Notes: generated by a model from the letters alone, not told the origin. DNA of 64,000 nucleotides from Azadirachta indica (GCA_022749755.1 CM040440.1:14433269-14497268), one strand, 5' to 3'. Positions 26,504 through 41,599 are shown, counted from the first letter of the stretch. A program made the numbers and translations.

Positions 26504-28589
26504 GAAAAAAAAGTATTATTATCAAGTTAAAATATAATACACATTTATATTCATAATATACATATTATCGCAGCGTAATTTAATTTTGAAAAAATTAAAT
26601 GAAAAGGTATAACTTCAATAAAAATAAAGTTGTTCGTTTAAAAACTGTCTTACATCATTATTCATAAGCCCATCTCTAAAATTTTACTAAATTTACCTTC
26701 AATTTACTAAATACGTTCATAGTTATGAATTTTACTAAATATATATTTAATTTTAAAATAAATTAATCATGACATAAATTACAATAAAATAACTATGTGA
26801 AATAATTTAAGTTGAGTTATTCTAGTAAAATTGTCTCTTGTTTAAATTTTTTTCTGACATTCTCTTTTACATAATTAATTACAATGAATTTAAGGCTAAT
26901 TATATTTTTTTTCTAGATTTCGACAAATATCAACTTACCCTATTTTATTTTTTAAAGTAGCGTCACACCTTAATCATGTATAATATATATGAGAAAAGAA
27001 TACCGAATATTTTGGGGGTAAAATTATATTTTTTTATTGAAGTTTATAATTATTTTTGAATAAAATAAAAATAGTGAATTGTTAAAGAAAAAGTCGGTAG
27101 TAGTTGAATGATCCATCAATGATAAAGGAGGGGATTTAATGATATTTGTTAAAATATAACAAAAAAATGAAATTAACCTATTAATTAATGATTAAAAATA
27201 AAATAAAATAACATAGAAAGTGATTGATGGTACTTTAAAATTTAGAGTATAACACCTGTAAATTATATTATTATTTATTTAAGATATTATGAAATAGACT
27301 AATAAATATTAAATATACAGATATTGAAATAAAAGGTATTTGGGTTGGACCATCCATTTCAACCATTTTAATAAGCCTTTGAAAGGTATTGCTACATTTT
27401 TAAAATTTTTTTTAATATTTAGTATTTATGAGCGTTGAAAGTTCGGCGCAACGAAGTGAATGGGAGTAGGTGAGGATTTAAAATATTTTAAGGGTTTTGT
27501 TTAGAAAAATTTTTTAAGTAAATTTTACTAAATTTTATGTTAGAATATTTTTTTTAAAAAAGAAAAAAATATTAATTTTTTGGTTTTTAAAATATATATT
27601 TTTTTAATATAAATTATGTAGTTATTTTGATTTTTTTAAGTTATGTTATAAGACATGTGAATTAAAATTTTAAAAATAAAATAAGAATAACTTCAGATAA
27701 ATAGAATTTTAAAAGAAACTTAAAAATATTTACTTCAAAGGGTTAAAATTTGAGTTTTCTTAATCTTTCATAATGCTTTTATAATGACAATTAATTAATA
27801 TAGAAAAATTTTAAAAATAATTGCAACATTAAAGGAAACTTGTAGTTAGTACAGAAGTCATACTAGATTAACAATAGTTAGATATCAATTTTTTAAATTT
27901 GAAATATTATAAATATTATTTTAAGGTACCGTAATATTTATTTTTTTATCTGAAATCAGCTGAAATATAAATTTAATTGAAATCTGAATCTAATTAATAT
28001 GTTTATGTTTTTTTTTTTTTTTTAAACATATGAATATAAATATTAAATTATTTATTTTTATAAAAGTAAACAAATTTGAAATTGATATATTTACATATAT
28101 GTCTTAAAAAATTTGAAACTTATATGTTAAATAATTTATGTTGTTAAAATATATAAATGTTAAATAATAAATTGAAGGTATTATTGACAAATAAAATATT
28201 TAATTTATTCCAACACTTTTTTTTTTATTCAAATTTAAGTTAAAAAAATAAACACTTCTTAAATATCAATAATTTTATTTAGACTTCAAATAAAAAAAAT
28301 ACCCTAAATCTTTGAAAAAAAACTATAATTATACTTTAATTTTTAAATTTTATTAAAATAAAAAATTAAAACATAGTTTAACAATTTCATCCCTAACTAC
28401 TAAGTAGTAACTATTAACTAACAAGCAAGTACATAAAAGTATAAAACGAATAAATATGGGGATTAATTTGTTCAAAATATTAAAGTATGTTTGAATTTGT
28501 TGTTTTGAAAGAGTTTAGGGGCAAAAAAAAATGTTATTACTCGTTTTTTCAGAGGGAAAAAGGAAAACGTAATCCAACGACAACATTTG

Positions 28590-28712
28590 AGCCCAAACTC
28601 TTAACTGGACTAGATATCTAATAACCATATTGGGCCTAAGAGTTAAGGCTCTGGCCCACCTAACCAAAATTCTGAACCCGGTCCAGTGCCGCATATAACC
28701 CTAGAAACCCTA
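28590..28712 (+). promoter_or_regulatory. Ribosomal-protein promoter: site II elements and telo-box
   Basis: Three site II motifs (AGCCCA at 28590-28595, TGGGCC at 28631-28636, GGCCCA at 28653-28658) are followed by a telo-box AAACCCTA at 28705-28712, with a second CCCTA just before it. This combination is known from plant ribosomal-protein genes, where TCP and telo-box-binding factors drive expression in dividing cells. It lies 100-230 bases upstream of the uL13 ATG. A GA-rich leader (about 28760-28800) lies between them. Confidence 0.8.
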
Positions 28713-28734
28713 GCTTTGAGCTTCCTTCATATAA

Positions 28735-31064
<2,330 letters not shown>

Positions 31065-32658
31065 GTAGTGGATAGCAGCAGCTAATTGAGTACAATTTTG
31101 TTGTTGAATTTGCTTGCAGTTTCCAACTTTGTCAAGACTTTTAGAAGCTGAGAATTTGATACAACTTGGAGAGTGATTATCTTTTTTTTTTTTAATTTTT
31201 GGGTTCAACTTTATGGTTGTAGCATGATTTTCTTAAATTTCAAGATATACTACTGGTATTGTTATTTATATAATTTTTTTGGTCCATAAGCTCATCCCAC
31301 GGATATGCAGAGTCTGAAAAGAACTTGGTTTGGAACTACTTCCAATTTCCAAATGAAATGAAGCATCAAGCAAATTAAACTCCATTTTGAAAGGCATTTA
31401 TGCATAGAAAATGAGCGGTAGATGCAGATGTGAAAGATAATATCTAGTAGGCGAATGTGCCTGTAGCTCGTCAAAGGAAAAGTATTATTTATGTTCTTGA
31501 ACTCTATTAAAATAATAAAATATAATCTATTTTTTTTAATTATAATTTTAACAATGAGTTGTAATAAGTTCATATATTAATATTTTTAACCTTTTTTTAT
31601 TTTTTAGTAATATTTTGATTAATTTTATATTAAACTTATGTATTTAAAAATTAGGCTATATTTATTTTTTTTTTTAAATTATGAAGCTATAATTAATATA
31701 AATAAAAGTATTTTTTATTATTTATTACAAAAAAAAATAATAAAATTTTTTTAATATTTTTAATTAAAATTAAATTAAATTATTTAATGAAAACATAAAA
31801 TATATGTAATTATAATTTTATTAATAAATTTATTCACAGCAGTTAACTTTAGGGAGTTTTTGTTATTACTTTTTTGAAGGGTTTATTGAAAAAAAAAAAG
31901 TATATTTTTGTCCTACTTTAAAGTATTTGTCCTTATTCTAAACTTATGATTCATGTTGTTTTTCTTTATCAGATCAATCTTTCTTGATAGTTCTGATGTA
32001 AAGCAGCTCAGCTGGATCCAGGAAAAACAAAACGTTCAAAAGCGATCATTGATGTTAACATCAATGATCGCTTTTGAACGTTTTGTTTTTCCTGGATCCA
32101 GCTGAGCTGCTTTTCCAGTGAACAATGAACAAACAAATGCAATTCAATTTATCTTACAGATTAATTAATGTTATATTTTCTTTATTAACGGTCGTTGAAA
32201 AAAGGGAAAACTTTTCATAATTGATGCAATGACAACTTAGAAAAGAAAAGAGCATTTTCTTTGCTTTATGTGAAAGATAACATGAGAATGAAATTGAAAG
32301 CAAAGCTAAAATGAAAACTGGAAACATCATTGCATTATCTGCCAAATTCCATTAAGCATCATATTCGACATATTTCAAAGCAATAATTGTCAAAGTTATT
32401 ACTTTAATGCTTGTTCTTTGTTGATGCTTTTCAACAAACTGCTGCCACTTTTCTACTACAGTACGATAGTACCACTACCAGCAGAAACCAGAAACCATCA
32501 TGAATTCCACTCTCACGCCTTAATCATAACCTTCATTAGCCGTTACACTCGGTCTTTTTCTTTTACTTATAATGTGGCTCTTTCTTTGAGCAAACAGGTT
32601 TTCATCAGTTCGTGGAGATTTTATTACTCAGGTGAGTTCTGTTGAAGGGTCTGTTTTC
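31065..32658. other. uL13 3' region and LRR-kinase promoter region
   Basis: No coding exon is recognised. The first 150-200 bases probably form the uL13 3' UTR. The middle (31500-31900) is AT-rich. A perfect palindrome (separate entry) interrupts the segment. From about 32400 the sequence is likely promoter and leader of the receptor kinase. Confidence 0.5.
32000..32113. repeat. Perfect 114-bp palindrome (57-bp arms, no spacer)
   Basis: The left arm (32000-32056) begins AAAGCAGCTCAGCTGGATCC and ends CAATGATCG-type sequence then GATGTT. The right arm (32057-32113) is its exact reverse complement. The centre is GTTAAC. Pairing stops abruptly on both sides (T opposite T at 31999/32114). No target-site duplication is evident. 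The arms are less AT-rich than their surroundings and do not match any other part of the window that I could see. Confidence 0.97.
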
Positions 32659-35600
32659 ATGGCCCTCAAGTGCTTCTGCTTCTGCTTCTGCTTCTACTTC
32701 ATTCTGTTTTGTGGCCTTTGGCTTGCTGCTTTCTGTGATCAAGATGGTATGTGCTGTTTACTTACAACCCTTTTGACTGTTTCTTGTGTGTGGCTTAAAA
32801 AATTCATGCAATTCAGAGTTTTTGCATTCTGGTTTTTGGTGCTAAAGTTTTTCAGGGCTTTGGCTTTGTTTCCTAGTTGACATGCTTGAAGTACTTTTTC
32901 TCAATGTTATGTACTTTTCTCAGCAACCAAACAGAGTCTCCTGCTCAAATTCTAGTGACTAGCACCAATTTGATTCAAGTAACCAAATTAAGTATAACTA
33001 AAAGAGATGCGCTGGGATTCTTCCAATCTGCCCTACTTTTGATATATTGATTAATGGGAATGTTGCTGAATCAATACTGAGCTCAAATATTGCTTTGTCT
33101 GATGTGTGTATGTGACAGGCTTCTTGAGTCTATCCTGTGGTAGAACAACAAGTTATGTTGACTCATCCAATATTTCATGGGTCTCGGACAGTACATACGT
33201 AAGCACAGGCAATACCACTGCCATTGACTATGTTGATGGTGCCTCATTGTCTAGTCCCTCAATTCGATTTTTCCCGGATTCTCGAGATCGTGCATGTTAT
33301 AAGCTACCAGTGAAGAACTTGTCATCATTGGTTCTTGTTAGAGCCAAATTTGTATACAAGAACTACGATGGACTAAACAAACCTCCATTGTTTTCTGTCT
33401 CTCTTGGCACAGCTATCACTAGTACTATAAACCTTGCCACCAATGATCCTTGGATTGAAGAGTTTATATGGCCAGTTATCAAGGACACAGCCATGTTTTG
33501 TATGCATCACATTCCAGATGGAGGATCTCCTGTTATATCTTCACTTGAAATTCGGCCCCTTCCTCAAGGTGCTTACCACAATGCCATGGGAGATTCCCCA
33601 AAAACGTTGCTCAGGAAGAGTTATAGGATTGATAGTGGTCACACAAATGGCTCCTTGAGGTAAAAGCTTTGAGTTTTAGTAAAATCACTTCCGCATACAT
33701 ATATTGATTACGGAATCTTGAGTAAATTTTTGTGATCACTTTGCGATTAAAACAGGTATCCTTCAGATCCATATGATCGAATATGGGATGCCGATGAAGA
33801 CTATGCACCATTTCATGTATCCGCAGGGTTCAATACCTTAGTTAGCTTAAGTTTCTCAGGTATTCAGGAGAGTCCCCCAGCAGCTGTTCTTCAAACTGCA
33901 AGAGTTCTGGCACGAAGAGATGTGATGACTTACAACTTTCCTCTAGACACACTAGGGGACTATTATATTGTTCTCTATTTTGCCGGGATTCTTCCAGTCT
34001 CCCCTACTTTTGATATATTGATTAATGGAGATGTTGCTGAATCAAATTATACAGTGAGTACCTCAGAAACCAGTGCTCTATATTTTACGCGGAAGGGAAT
34101 CAAGAGTTTGAACATTACAATTAGGAGTATCAGCTTCAACCCTCAGGTCAATGCACTTGAAGTGTATGAAATTGTTGATATTCCACAAGAAACTTCCTCA
34201 ACAACAGGTGCCATTTCCTTTTGGTAGTGCATATCTTGATTATTTTACTCCAGTGGCCTGAATTGACTTCATTTTACTCATGCCTCTTGATCTATCAAAT
34301 TCACTTGCAGTTTCAGCACTTCAGGTTATTGAGCAGTCTACAGGTTTAGACTTGGGATGGCAGGATGATCCATGTTCTCCTACACCATGGGATAATGTTG
34401 GATGTGAAGGAAATCTTGTTACATCATTGTATGTACATAATAAACAATTGATTGTTTTATTGGTTAATCTCATCTTTGTGAAGCTATACTGATATATACT
34501 TGACAAATTTCTTGTAGGGAGCTTTCAGGCATCAATTTGAGGTCGATTAGTCCAACATTTGGAGACTTATTAGACCTTAAAACACTGTAATGTCTTTAAC
34601 CTCATAAATATTCTTCTGTTTCATTTCATATTCTTTCACATCATTACTTAAAGTGGTTTTGTGCTTCAGGGATTTGCATAACACATCACTAACTGGAGAG
34701 ATACAGAATTTGGATGGCCTGCAACATCTTCAAACACTGTAATGCCTCAGCATTTATGGCCGAATATCTTTTTGTAACTAAATATCAAGAGATAACCATT
34801 TCCTTACTGAAATTTTCAGGAACCTGAGTTTCAACCGGCTAACTTCCTTTGGTTCTGGTTTGGGAAACTTGGTTAGCCTTCGAGTTCTGTAAGTATTAAT
34901 CTTCTATATTCAGTCAAATTTAATTTGAAGCTCCTGCCATTTGACCCAAAATGTGATACTAAATTGCATTTTAATTCTAACATGAAGGGACTTGCAAAAC
35001 AACAGTTTACAGGGAACAGTTCCTGACAGCTTGGGAGATTTGGAGGACCTTCATCTATTGTAAGTAAACTTCTAAATGTAGCATCAACCAGTGATGAACA
35101 CAATATTATATTTTTATTTGATTACAGCCAAGTGTTTCACTGCTGAGAATTCCTCTTCTGAATACTCAGGAATGTTGAAAACAATAAACTAGAGGGTAGC
35201 CTCCCACAGTCTCTCAACAAAGCAAGCTTGGAAGTTAGGTATACAACTGATACGTACCCCTTTGTTGATCATTCTTTACATTGTAGCATTCTGATGCATC
35301 AACTTTGTGCAGAACTTCAGGGAATTTGTGCCTTTCCTTTTCGACAATGATGTGCAATGGTGTCTCATCCAACCCTTCAATTGAGACACCACAAGTTACT
35401 ATTGTGACCAACAAGAAGCACTCTAAACATAACCATCTAGCAATTATACTTGGTGCAGCTGGAGGAGCCTCATTTGCTGTACTCCTCACTTCTCTTGTTG
35501 TCTTCCTGTATGTGAGGAAAAGAACAACTAAGCATGATCGAATAACGTACACAGCAAGTAAGCAAAATATCAACATTGTTATTATCATGGAAATTAACTT

Positions 35601-37004
35601 ATTGCTTACATTCTTTTAAGGAGATTGTTTTCATTGTTAAGAGTCAGCAGTAGATATGCGAAACTGGAATGCAGCAAGAGTGTTCTCTTACAAAGAAATT
35701 AAAGCAGCTACAAACAACTTTAAGGAGGTTATAGGCCGCGGAAGTTTTGGATCAGTGTACCTTGGAAAGCTTGCAGATGGCAAACTAGTTGCTCTTAAAG
35801 TTCGATTTGACAAAACTCAACTTGGTGCTGATTCTTTCATCAATGAGGTTCATCCCGAAATCCTGAAGAAGGCTTTGCTAGCTTCTTGTATGAGAATTAA
35901 TGTGATTCTGTTGTTTGCAGGTGCATCTGTTGTCACAAATTCGTCACCAAAATCTTGTAAGTTTGGAAGGATTTTGTCATGAATCAAAGCAACAAATACT
36001 AGTCTATGAGTATCTACCAGGAGGATCATTGGCAGATCACCTTTATGGTATATTACTTGCACATACAATTTTTATTTTTTTATTTCTATTACTGAATTTG
36101 ATCATTTCCCATTTTCTTGATTAGGTACTAACAGTAAGAAAGTATCATTAAGCTGGGTTCGCAGGCTCAAGATTGCCGTTGATGCTGCAAAAGGTATATA
36201 TATGCTCTATCCATATCCCCATTCCTATGCATCTAAGAGATCAACATTTCAGTATTGAACTGAATCGGATGTCAAACTTTTTCCAGGATTGGACTATCTG
36301 CACAATGGAAGTGAACCCCGAATCATACACTGTGATGTAAAATGCAGTAATATCCTCTTAGACAAGGATATGAATGCCAAGGTTTGTGACTTTGGCCTCT
36401 CAAAGCAAGTAACTCAGCCAGATGCAACTCATGTAACCACTGTTGTCAAGGGCACTGCTGGCTACCTCGATCCTGAGTAAGTTTTTCATAATTCTGTTCT
36501 ATTAAGTTCTGATAGATTTTAATATTCATCAGTTAAGTTTATTTGCATGCATGCTTCAGGTACTACTCCACCCAACAGTTAACTGAGAAAAGCGATATCT
36601 ATAGTTTTGGTGTCGTTCTTTTGGAACTCATTTGTGGGAGAGAACCATTGAGTCACTCTGGAACTCCAGATTCCTTCAACTTGGTTTTATGGGTAATTTA
36701 AGTTCCTCTAACTTTCATCTGCTTGTAAATACTCTTAGTTTTATGTTTTTATATTTGCTTTGTTTCTGAATTCAACTGCCTGCAGGCAAAGCCCTATTTA
36801 CAGGCAGGTGCATTTGAGATTGTAGACGATAGCTTAAAGGGAAGTTTTGATGTGGAAAGCATGAAAAAGGCAGCTTCAGTTGCAGTGAGATGTGTAGAAA
36901 GAGATGCATCACAGAGGCCGACTATTGCAGAGGTATTGGCAGAGCTGAAAGAAACTTACAGCCTTCAGCTTTCATACCTTGCAGCTTGTGGACATGCAAG
37001 CTGA
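32659..37004 (+). CDS. Malectin-like LRR receptor-like kinase (At5g48740-like)
   Basis: Predicted 909-aa type I membrane kinase. Sixteen exons: 32659-32746, 33119-33659, 33756-34207, 34311-34428, 34518-34586, 34670-34738, 34820-34888, 34988-35059, 35170-35238, 35313-35557, 35648-35847, 35921-36047, 36125-36193, 36287-36476, 36560-36692 and 36786-37004. A Cys/Phe-rich signal peptide (1-26) leads into a malectin-like domain (about 30-355), with [15 protein letters not shown] near its start. An LRR cap, [15 protein letters not shown], is followed by leucine-rich repeats encoded by 69- or 72-base exons. The membrane span is about 558-583. Kinase motifs are [13 protein letters not shown] (Lys648), DFG (764-766) and [11 protein letters not shown]. 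The catalytic HRD is HCD (744-746), so the Arg is missing. Ligand and pathway are unknown. Exon 11 has a tandem CAGCAG acceptor. The closest relative I recall is At5g48740. Confidence 0.94.
33014..33074 (+). pseudogene. Copied exon fragment inside intron 1 of the LRR kinase
   Basis: These 61 bases match 33985-34045 in exon 3 of the same gene at 57 of 61 positions, in the same orientation. Similarity stops sharply at both ends. The copy would still read [15 protein letters not shown] in one frame but is not joined to a usable splice site. It is a partial internal duplication, not a functional exon. Confidence 0.85.
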
Positions 37005-37596
37005 TCTCCACTACAATTTTGATTACTTTGTGCAAACACAGAAGTGGGTCTTCGCAGACTTGAGTAAATTAACTGGTTAGCAGAAGAGTGCTGAGATTCT
37101 ATTTATTGATATATGTGTTTCTGTCAACAGATATAGCAACCAACAACTTTACATAAAATCCTAAGTGCACCGCACATCACTTTTACACTTTTTTCCTTTC
37201 TGTGGTTTATTGTTCTAAATACCAAATGTAGGCTTGTTGAAATATCAACCTTTCTTCTCTTCTTCAGATAATTAGTGATAGAAAAAATTTTGATCAATTT
37301 TCTTTCTTTCTGATTATGTTAATTTTCTTGGTTTGTAACTTTAGAAATCAACAACTGTAATTTACAATCAATAATCCAAGATTCCCACTTTTACAACATT
37401 AAATCTCATAATACATGCAGTATGACAAAAGTGTAAATTTTACATCTAAGATAAATATTAGAAAAATCAAAGAAAGAGACAAAGATGGTTATCCAACAAT
37501 GGTTGAAACTACCATCCAATAAAAAGTATAGTAATTGCCTTAGCTTTTTATCCTTAAATTGTCAAACCTTTTGAGTTGAAGAAAGTTTGAGAAGGT

Positions 37597-40500
37597 CTAT
37601 GTAGAGTAATGGCGTCCCAGGTAAAGGAATGCTGCTGTCAAAGCAGCTACAGCATATGGAAACACAGTCCAAATTCCCTATTTGATAAAAAAGAAGAAAT
37701 TAGATAGTACTCAAATAAAATCATAAGTTACTGAGAAAAAGAAACTCTGTATTACCACTACTGTTGCGACTGTAGCAAGTGCAAACATGGGGCGTTCCCT
37801 TAATAGAAATCCGATCACCAACTGAACTCAGAAGACACAGCAGTTTTAGTCACCCAACAAACAAGTTGGTTATTAGCATTACAACGGAAGATGAAATATA
37901 TCATTGCTTGAGATGATATTTTAGAATCTGTGTGAAGTAATAATGCTAGTCCATGGCTGGCTGTATGTAGGTATGACTGAAAGTTTTACAACAGAATTAG
38001 ATTAACCTGGATTGGAAGAGTGAGCAAGCCACCACAACAAACTCCAGCAAAGAAATAATCGGGAGATACACCCTGCATTCAAATAAAAGCTCATGAGTTG
38101 TGATAACAAAAGATGTTATACTTGAATAACAAATCCAAGCTGACCCAGCAACCGGAAAAGGAAAGTAAAAAGAAAAAAGGGAAAAAGGTTATGATGGACC
38201 AGGGATCCCGCCAGGAAAGCTGTTGGATTTCTCACTCCGAGGGAAAATCGCTCCACTGCAGATCGTAATGCACAAAGAAGGACAGAAAATTTAATAGAAT
38301 TTCGATAAGCAAGTTTCAGACGCTTATCCACACTACATAAAAAAACAATGAGGAAATCAAAAAGCAAGCTAACAATTATTTGAAGGAACAGCAAACCAAG
38401 ATGTTCTTGTATATACAACTTGCTTAACTTACTTCTAACATTTATCTTTGCCTTGATATAAAGCCAAAACATTTCTACTTCAAGCTGAATATATTCTAAG
38501 AGAAGATTGATTAGCAAACAACTTTTCACGGATATCTCTAGGTCAATTTTACTACACATTGATATAATTACCTCGAAATGGCACCAACATCATTAGGAAC
38601 AAGCACCAAAATCATCTTTTGTTCTACATGCTAACTAAAAGTAGAATATTTGTGCTTAAGCATGGAAACGAAAAATTATCTATGGCAGTTACGCATTCAC
38701 TTGGTATGGTTAACACTAATCAAGCCTTTAAAAAACCATGAAGCTGACAGAATATTTAGCTGATTTAGTTAGTATATTAAAACTTCTATAGATTTAGACA
38801 AAGCTGTTTTCAGAAAGATCAATGAAAACTCCCACATATCTACCATGAATGGAGGTTTCAAAATTTAAATGCAAAAGTCAATGTCCATGTCAACAGTCAG
38901 GTCACAAGGTGCTGACATGTTTATTTTGAGAGAAACAGGCATAGGGGCACACACAAAATTAACCAAGCTCTTATAACTCACCAAAGCCCATCAGATTGCC
39001 ATACTTTTGCACCGTTCGGGTGATGCTCAATGCCTTTTCTTTCCCAATCCCTAACTGTACCAATCCAAATTAAGCCAACATATAAATCATTATTTTGCAA
39101 TCATGAAGACAGCTAATTTTGTGTAAATTATTTGGAAAAATTGATATAATTAATTGATAGACCAATCTGTCCAAGGAGGTAGGTATTTGCAAGTGCATTA
39201 GCTCACAAGAATCAGCTAGAAGCAGATTGAACAGAACAAACCTTGGAACAAACATCATCAGATGCCCCACTTTGCCTGAAAAGCTTCCCAAGGTAAAATG
39301 GTATCATATCACTAATACAAACTCCCCTGAAGGTTCAAGTCACCATGTTTAAAAAGAAACTATCAGTTTATGAAGACAAGTCCAAAGCTGTAGTGCAAAA
39401 ACAAGAAAAAGGAAATGTTGATAATTAATCACCAATCTTGTATGATTTCAGCAGAAACCTATAATAGGCAGAACCACACAAAAACTATCAAGTTGTAAAC
39501 TAATGATTAATGACATCCAATCACCATTAGTAAAGCCTCAAATTTATGCCTTGAGGTTTTTCCTTCGAGCCTCACCTCCAACCTCCAGCTGTAAGCCTCA
39601 AAGCCATCTAAACACTTACCTTGAAACTATAGTCATCACTATAGAAGGATCCATTCAGTGTATTCAGGATTCATTTAAGAAAAATTAAAGATGAAGAAAT
39701 TGGGATGTGTAATGTTCACATGTAATAAAGTGAAGGACAAGATGGTGCAGTCACTAACCAGTATACCCAAAGAACTGTGGATACAATGTATGGGGCATTT
39801 CTGGAGAAAGATTCAAGAAAAGAGTGCCATGTCCCATCCCAAGTCAGCAATCGAGCTAAAGATGTGCCTACCTACAATGAATGAAGATCAACCATTAAGA
39901 TCAATCAAATGGTAAAACCATAAAAGCACCACCTTTAGTGAACTGAAAGCCAAATAAAACACAATGATATAACAGCTGAGTCAGCGAAACAGAAGTACCA
40001 GTACAAAGGACAGACCCAGATATTTAAAGCCTCTTCACTAATGAAAAGTCCACAGCCAGCAGCCATAAGCAACCAAAAGTAAATCCATCTGGAATATGGC
40101 TTGTAAGGAGAGCATCAGAAGAAATTAGGCATCTAGCATCCTCCATTACGTCATAAGATCAAAGTACTTACATAGCAACAATGTGTATCTTTGTGAAACA
40201 ATGACTCTTTACATGAACAATACAAGACATCAGATAAAAGACAACTCAAACTAAAATGGTTTCCTTAAATAGATTGTAGCCAAGTAAAAAGGTTCACAAT
40301 GGTTCGGGTAACAGACAAGCTGAAAAAACACTAACATATTCACCGACTATAGAGCAGACTAGGAGCATACCCTGGGGCATATTCTGGAAGTACAAACTTA
40401 TATCCAAAGGCATTGAAGCTGAAACCAGCAGGGGATGCCATAGCTAAAGAGGATGATGAACCTTCAGCCAAACGTTGAACTCTAAACGATGATCCAAGAC

Positions 40501-41409
40501 TCGCCGGCTTGAGGCTAACAGATATGATTGTGATGGTTGCTGCTATGCCCACGCCAATTGCTAATTTTGCTAGAAATGAATTTCCAGCACCAGAGTCGAC
40601 CTTTTTACTTTTAAGTATCTCATCAAGTAACTGATCTTGTTCATCCAGGCCATCTTTAGATTTTGCAGCCTCATTATTTTCACTATCCTGATGCCTAAAG
40701 CTTCTAATCCTGCTTGTGTAAAATAAAATGAAACAATGTTTCATTACAGAAGTTATTTGGTAAGAAATTACATTGGCCCCTGGTTAGAGAATAAACCAAC
40801 AGATAAGACATCTACTTGAGAAACTCGATATTCAGATTGCATTTTGGATGAGGAAATCCTGTAGAGACCAGCACACTTCCACTTACAAATTCCAGGAAAA
40901 CAAAAGAAAACAATGTGACTATTTGCTTAGGTTAAGAAGCACCGGATTTAGACAACTGTCTATATACAGTAACATTTAAAATCATTTAAATTTCCCAGCA
41001 TCTAATAAAAACCGCTCTAGCTACCCCACAGGTTGAGCATATTAGTTCAAATTCAAACTCAAACTGAAACTCAAAACAAGTAAAATGAGAAGAAATCTCC
41101 CTAAAATATTAAATGAATCACAGAACAGCTTGTGCAGTAAAATAAAGTAATAGTGGCATTTCTTCAGTTTTCTCAGCAACTAATCAGAGAAAAAAAAAAG
41201 TATTTACATACTAACCTGAAAGTGGGTGGTTGTTTAAAGAATCGACGAGTCAAAACACTAGTAAATTTCTCTAACAAAAACACTCTGTTAAGGATAGAGA
41301 ATGAGGAAGGGGTTGTGGGGTGCTTAAAAGGTGGTAAATTGAATCGTTTTGGCGTTGGCTTTGGACAGTTTAAGGATGGCCCATGTGTTAAAACCGCCAC
41401 TAAAGTCAT
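37597..41409 (-). CDS. DedA/VTT-like membrane protein with probable plastid transit peptide
   Basis: Predicted 381-aa protein with ten exons read leftward: 41409-41216, 40709-40371, 40088-40016, 39871-39759, 39326-39242, 39054-38982, 38255-38200, 38072-38007, 37821-37756 and 37677-37597. All junctions are GT..AG and in frame. The first about 65 residues are Ser/Thr/Pro/Arg-rich with few acids, which suggests a chloroplast transit peptide. A first hydrophobic segment is LAKLAIGVGIAATITIISV. Later come WIYFWLLMAAGCGLFISEEA, GVCISDMIPFYLGKLF and VERFSLGVRNPTAFLAG, then FFAGVCCGGLLTLPIQLVIG and a last membrane helix. The ERF..GVRNP..FLAG and DMIPFYLGK blocks resemble the DedA/VTT (SNARE-associated Golgi protein-like) core, which is found in lipid scramblases and membrane transporters. 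That family call is by motif only. The substrate is unknown. The ATG at 41409 is the only one opening the first exon. Confidence 0.78.
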
Positions 41410-41555
41410 CTTTTTTGAAGCTTATGTCACTTCGACTTGAGCTGAGACACAATTAGAATGAGAACAGAGTAAGGCTCTACCTGCCGCTGCGATTAGCCTT
41501 GCCAACCCGAATAATGAAGGGAGAACTGAGAAGTGAGAACCAGAAGTTCTGGGAC

Positions 41556-41561
41556 CACGTG
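41556..41561 (-). promoter_or_regulatory. G-box (CACGTG) upstream of the DedA-like gene
   Basis: CACGTG within CCACGTGGC lies about 147 bases upstream of the start codon. G-boxes bind bZIP and bHLH factors and often mark light- or ABA-regulated plastid genes. The functional link here is inference from position. Confidence 0.5.
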
Positions 41562-41599
41562 GCCTGATGTGAATGGTTTCTGACAGTATTCGAGGGATA

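Larger units (their letters stand above)
25200..28560. other. AT-rich, repeat-bearing intergenic DNA
   Basis: No gene is recognisable over about 3.4 kb. The left end holds the promoter of the cytochrome b5 gene. A tRNA-like fragment and a short element with inverted termini lie between 26.09 and 26.51 kb (separate entries). The remainder is low-complexity AT sequence. Confidence 0.55.

Noticed and set aside
35850..36068. Minus-strand frame inside the kinase gene
   Set aside because: Antisense shadow of kinase exon 12; it has no motif of its own.
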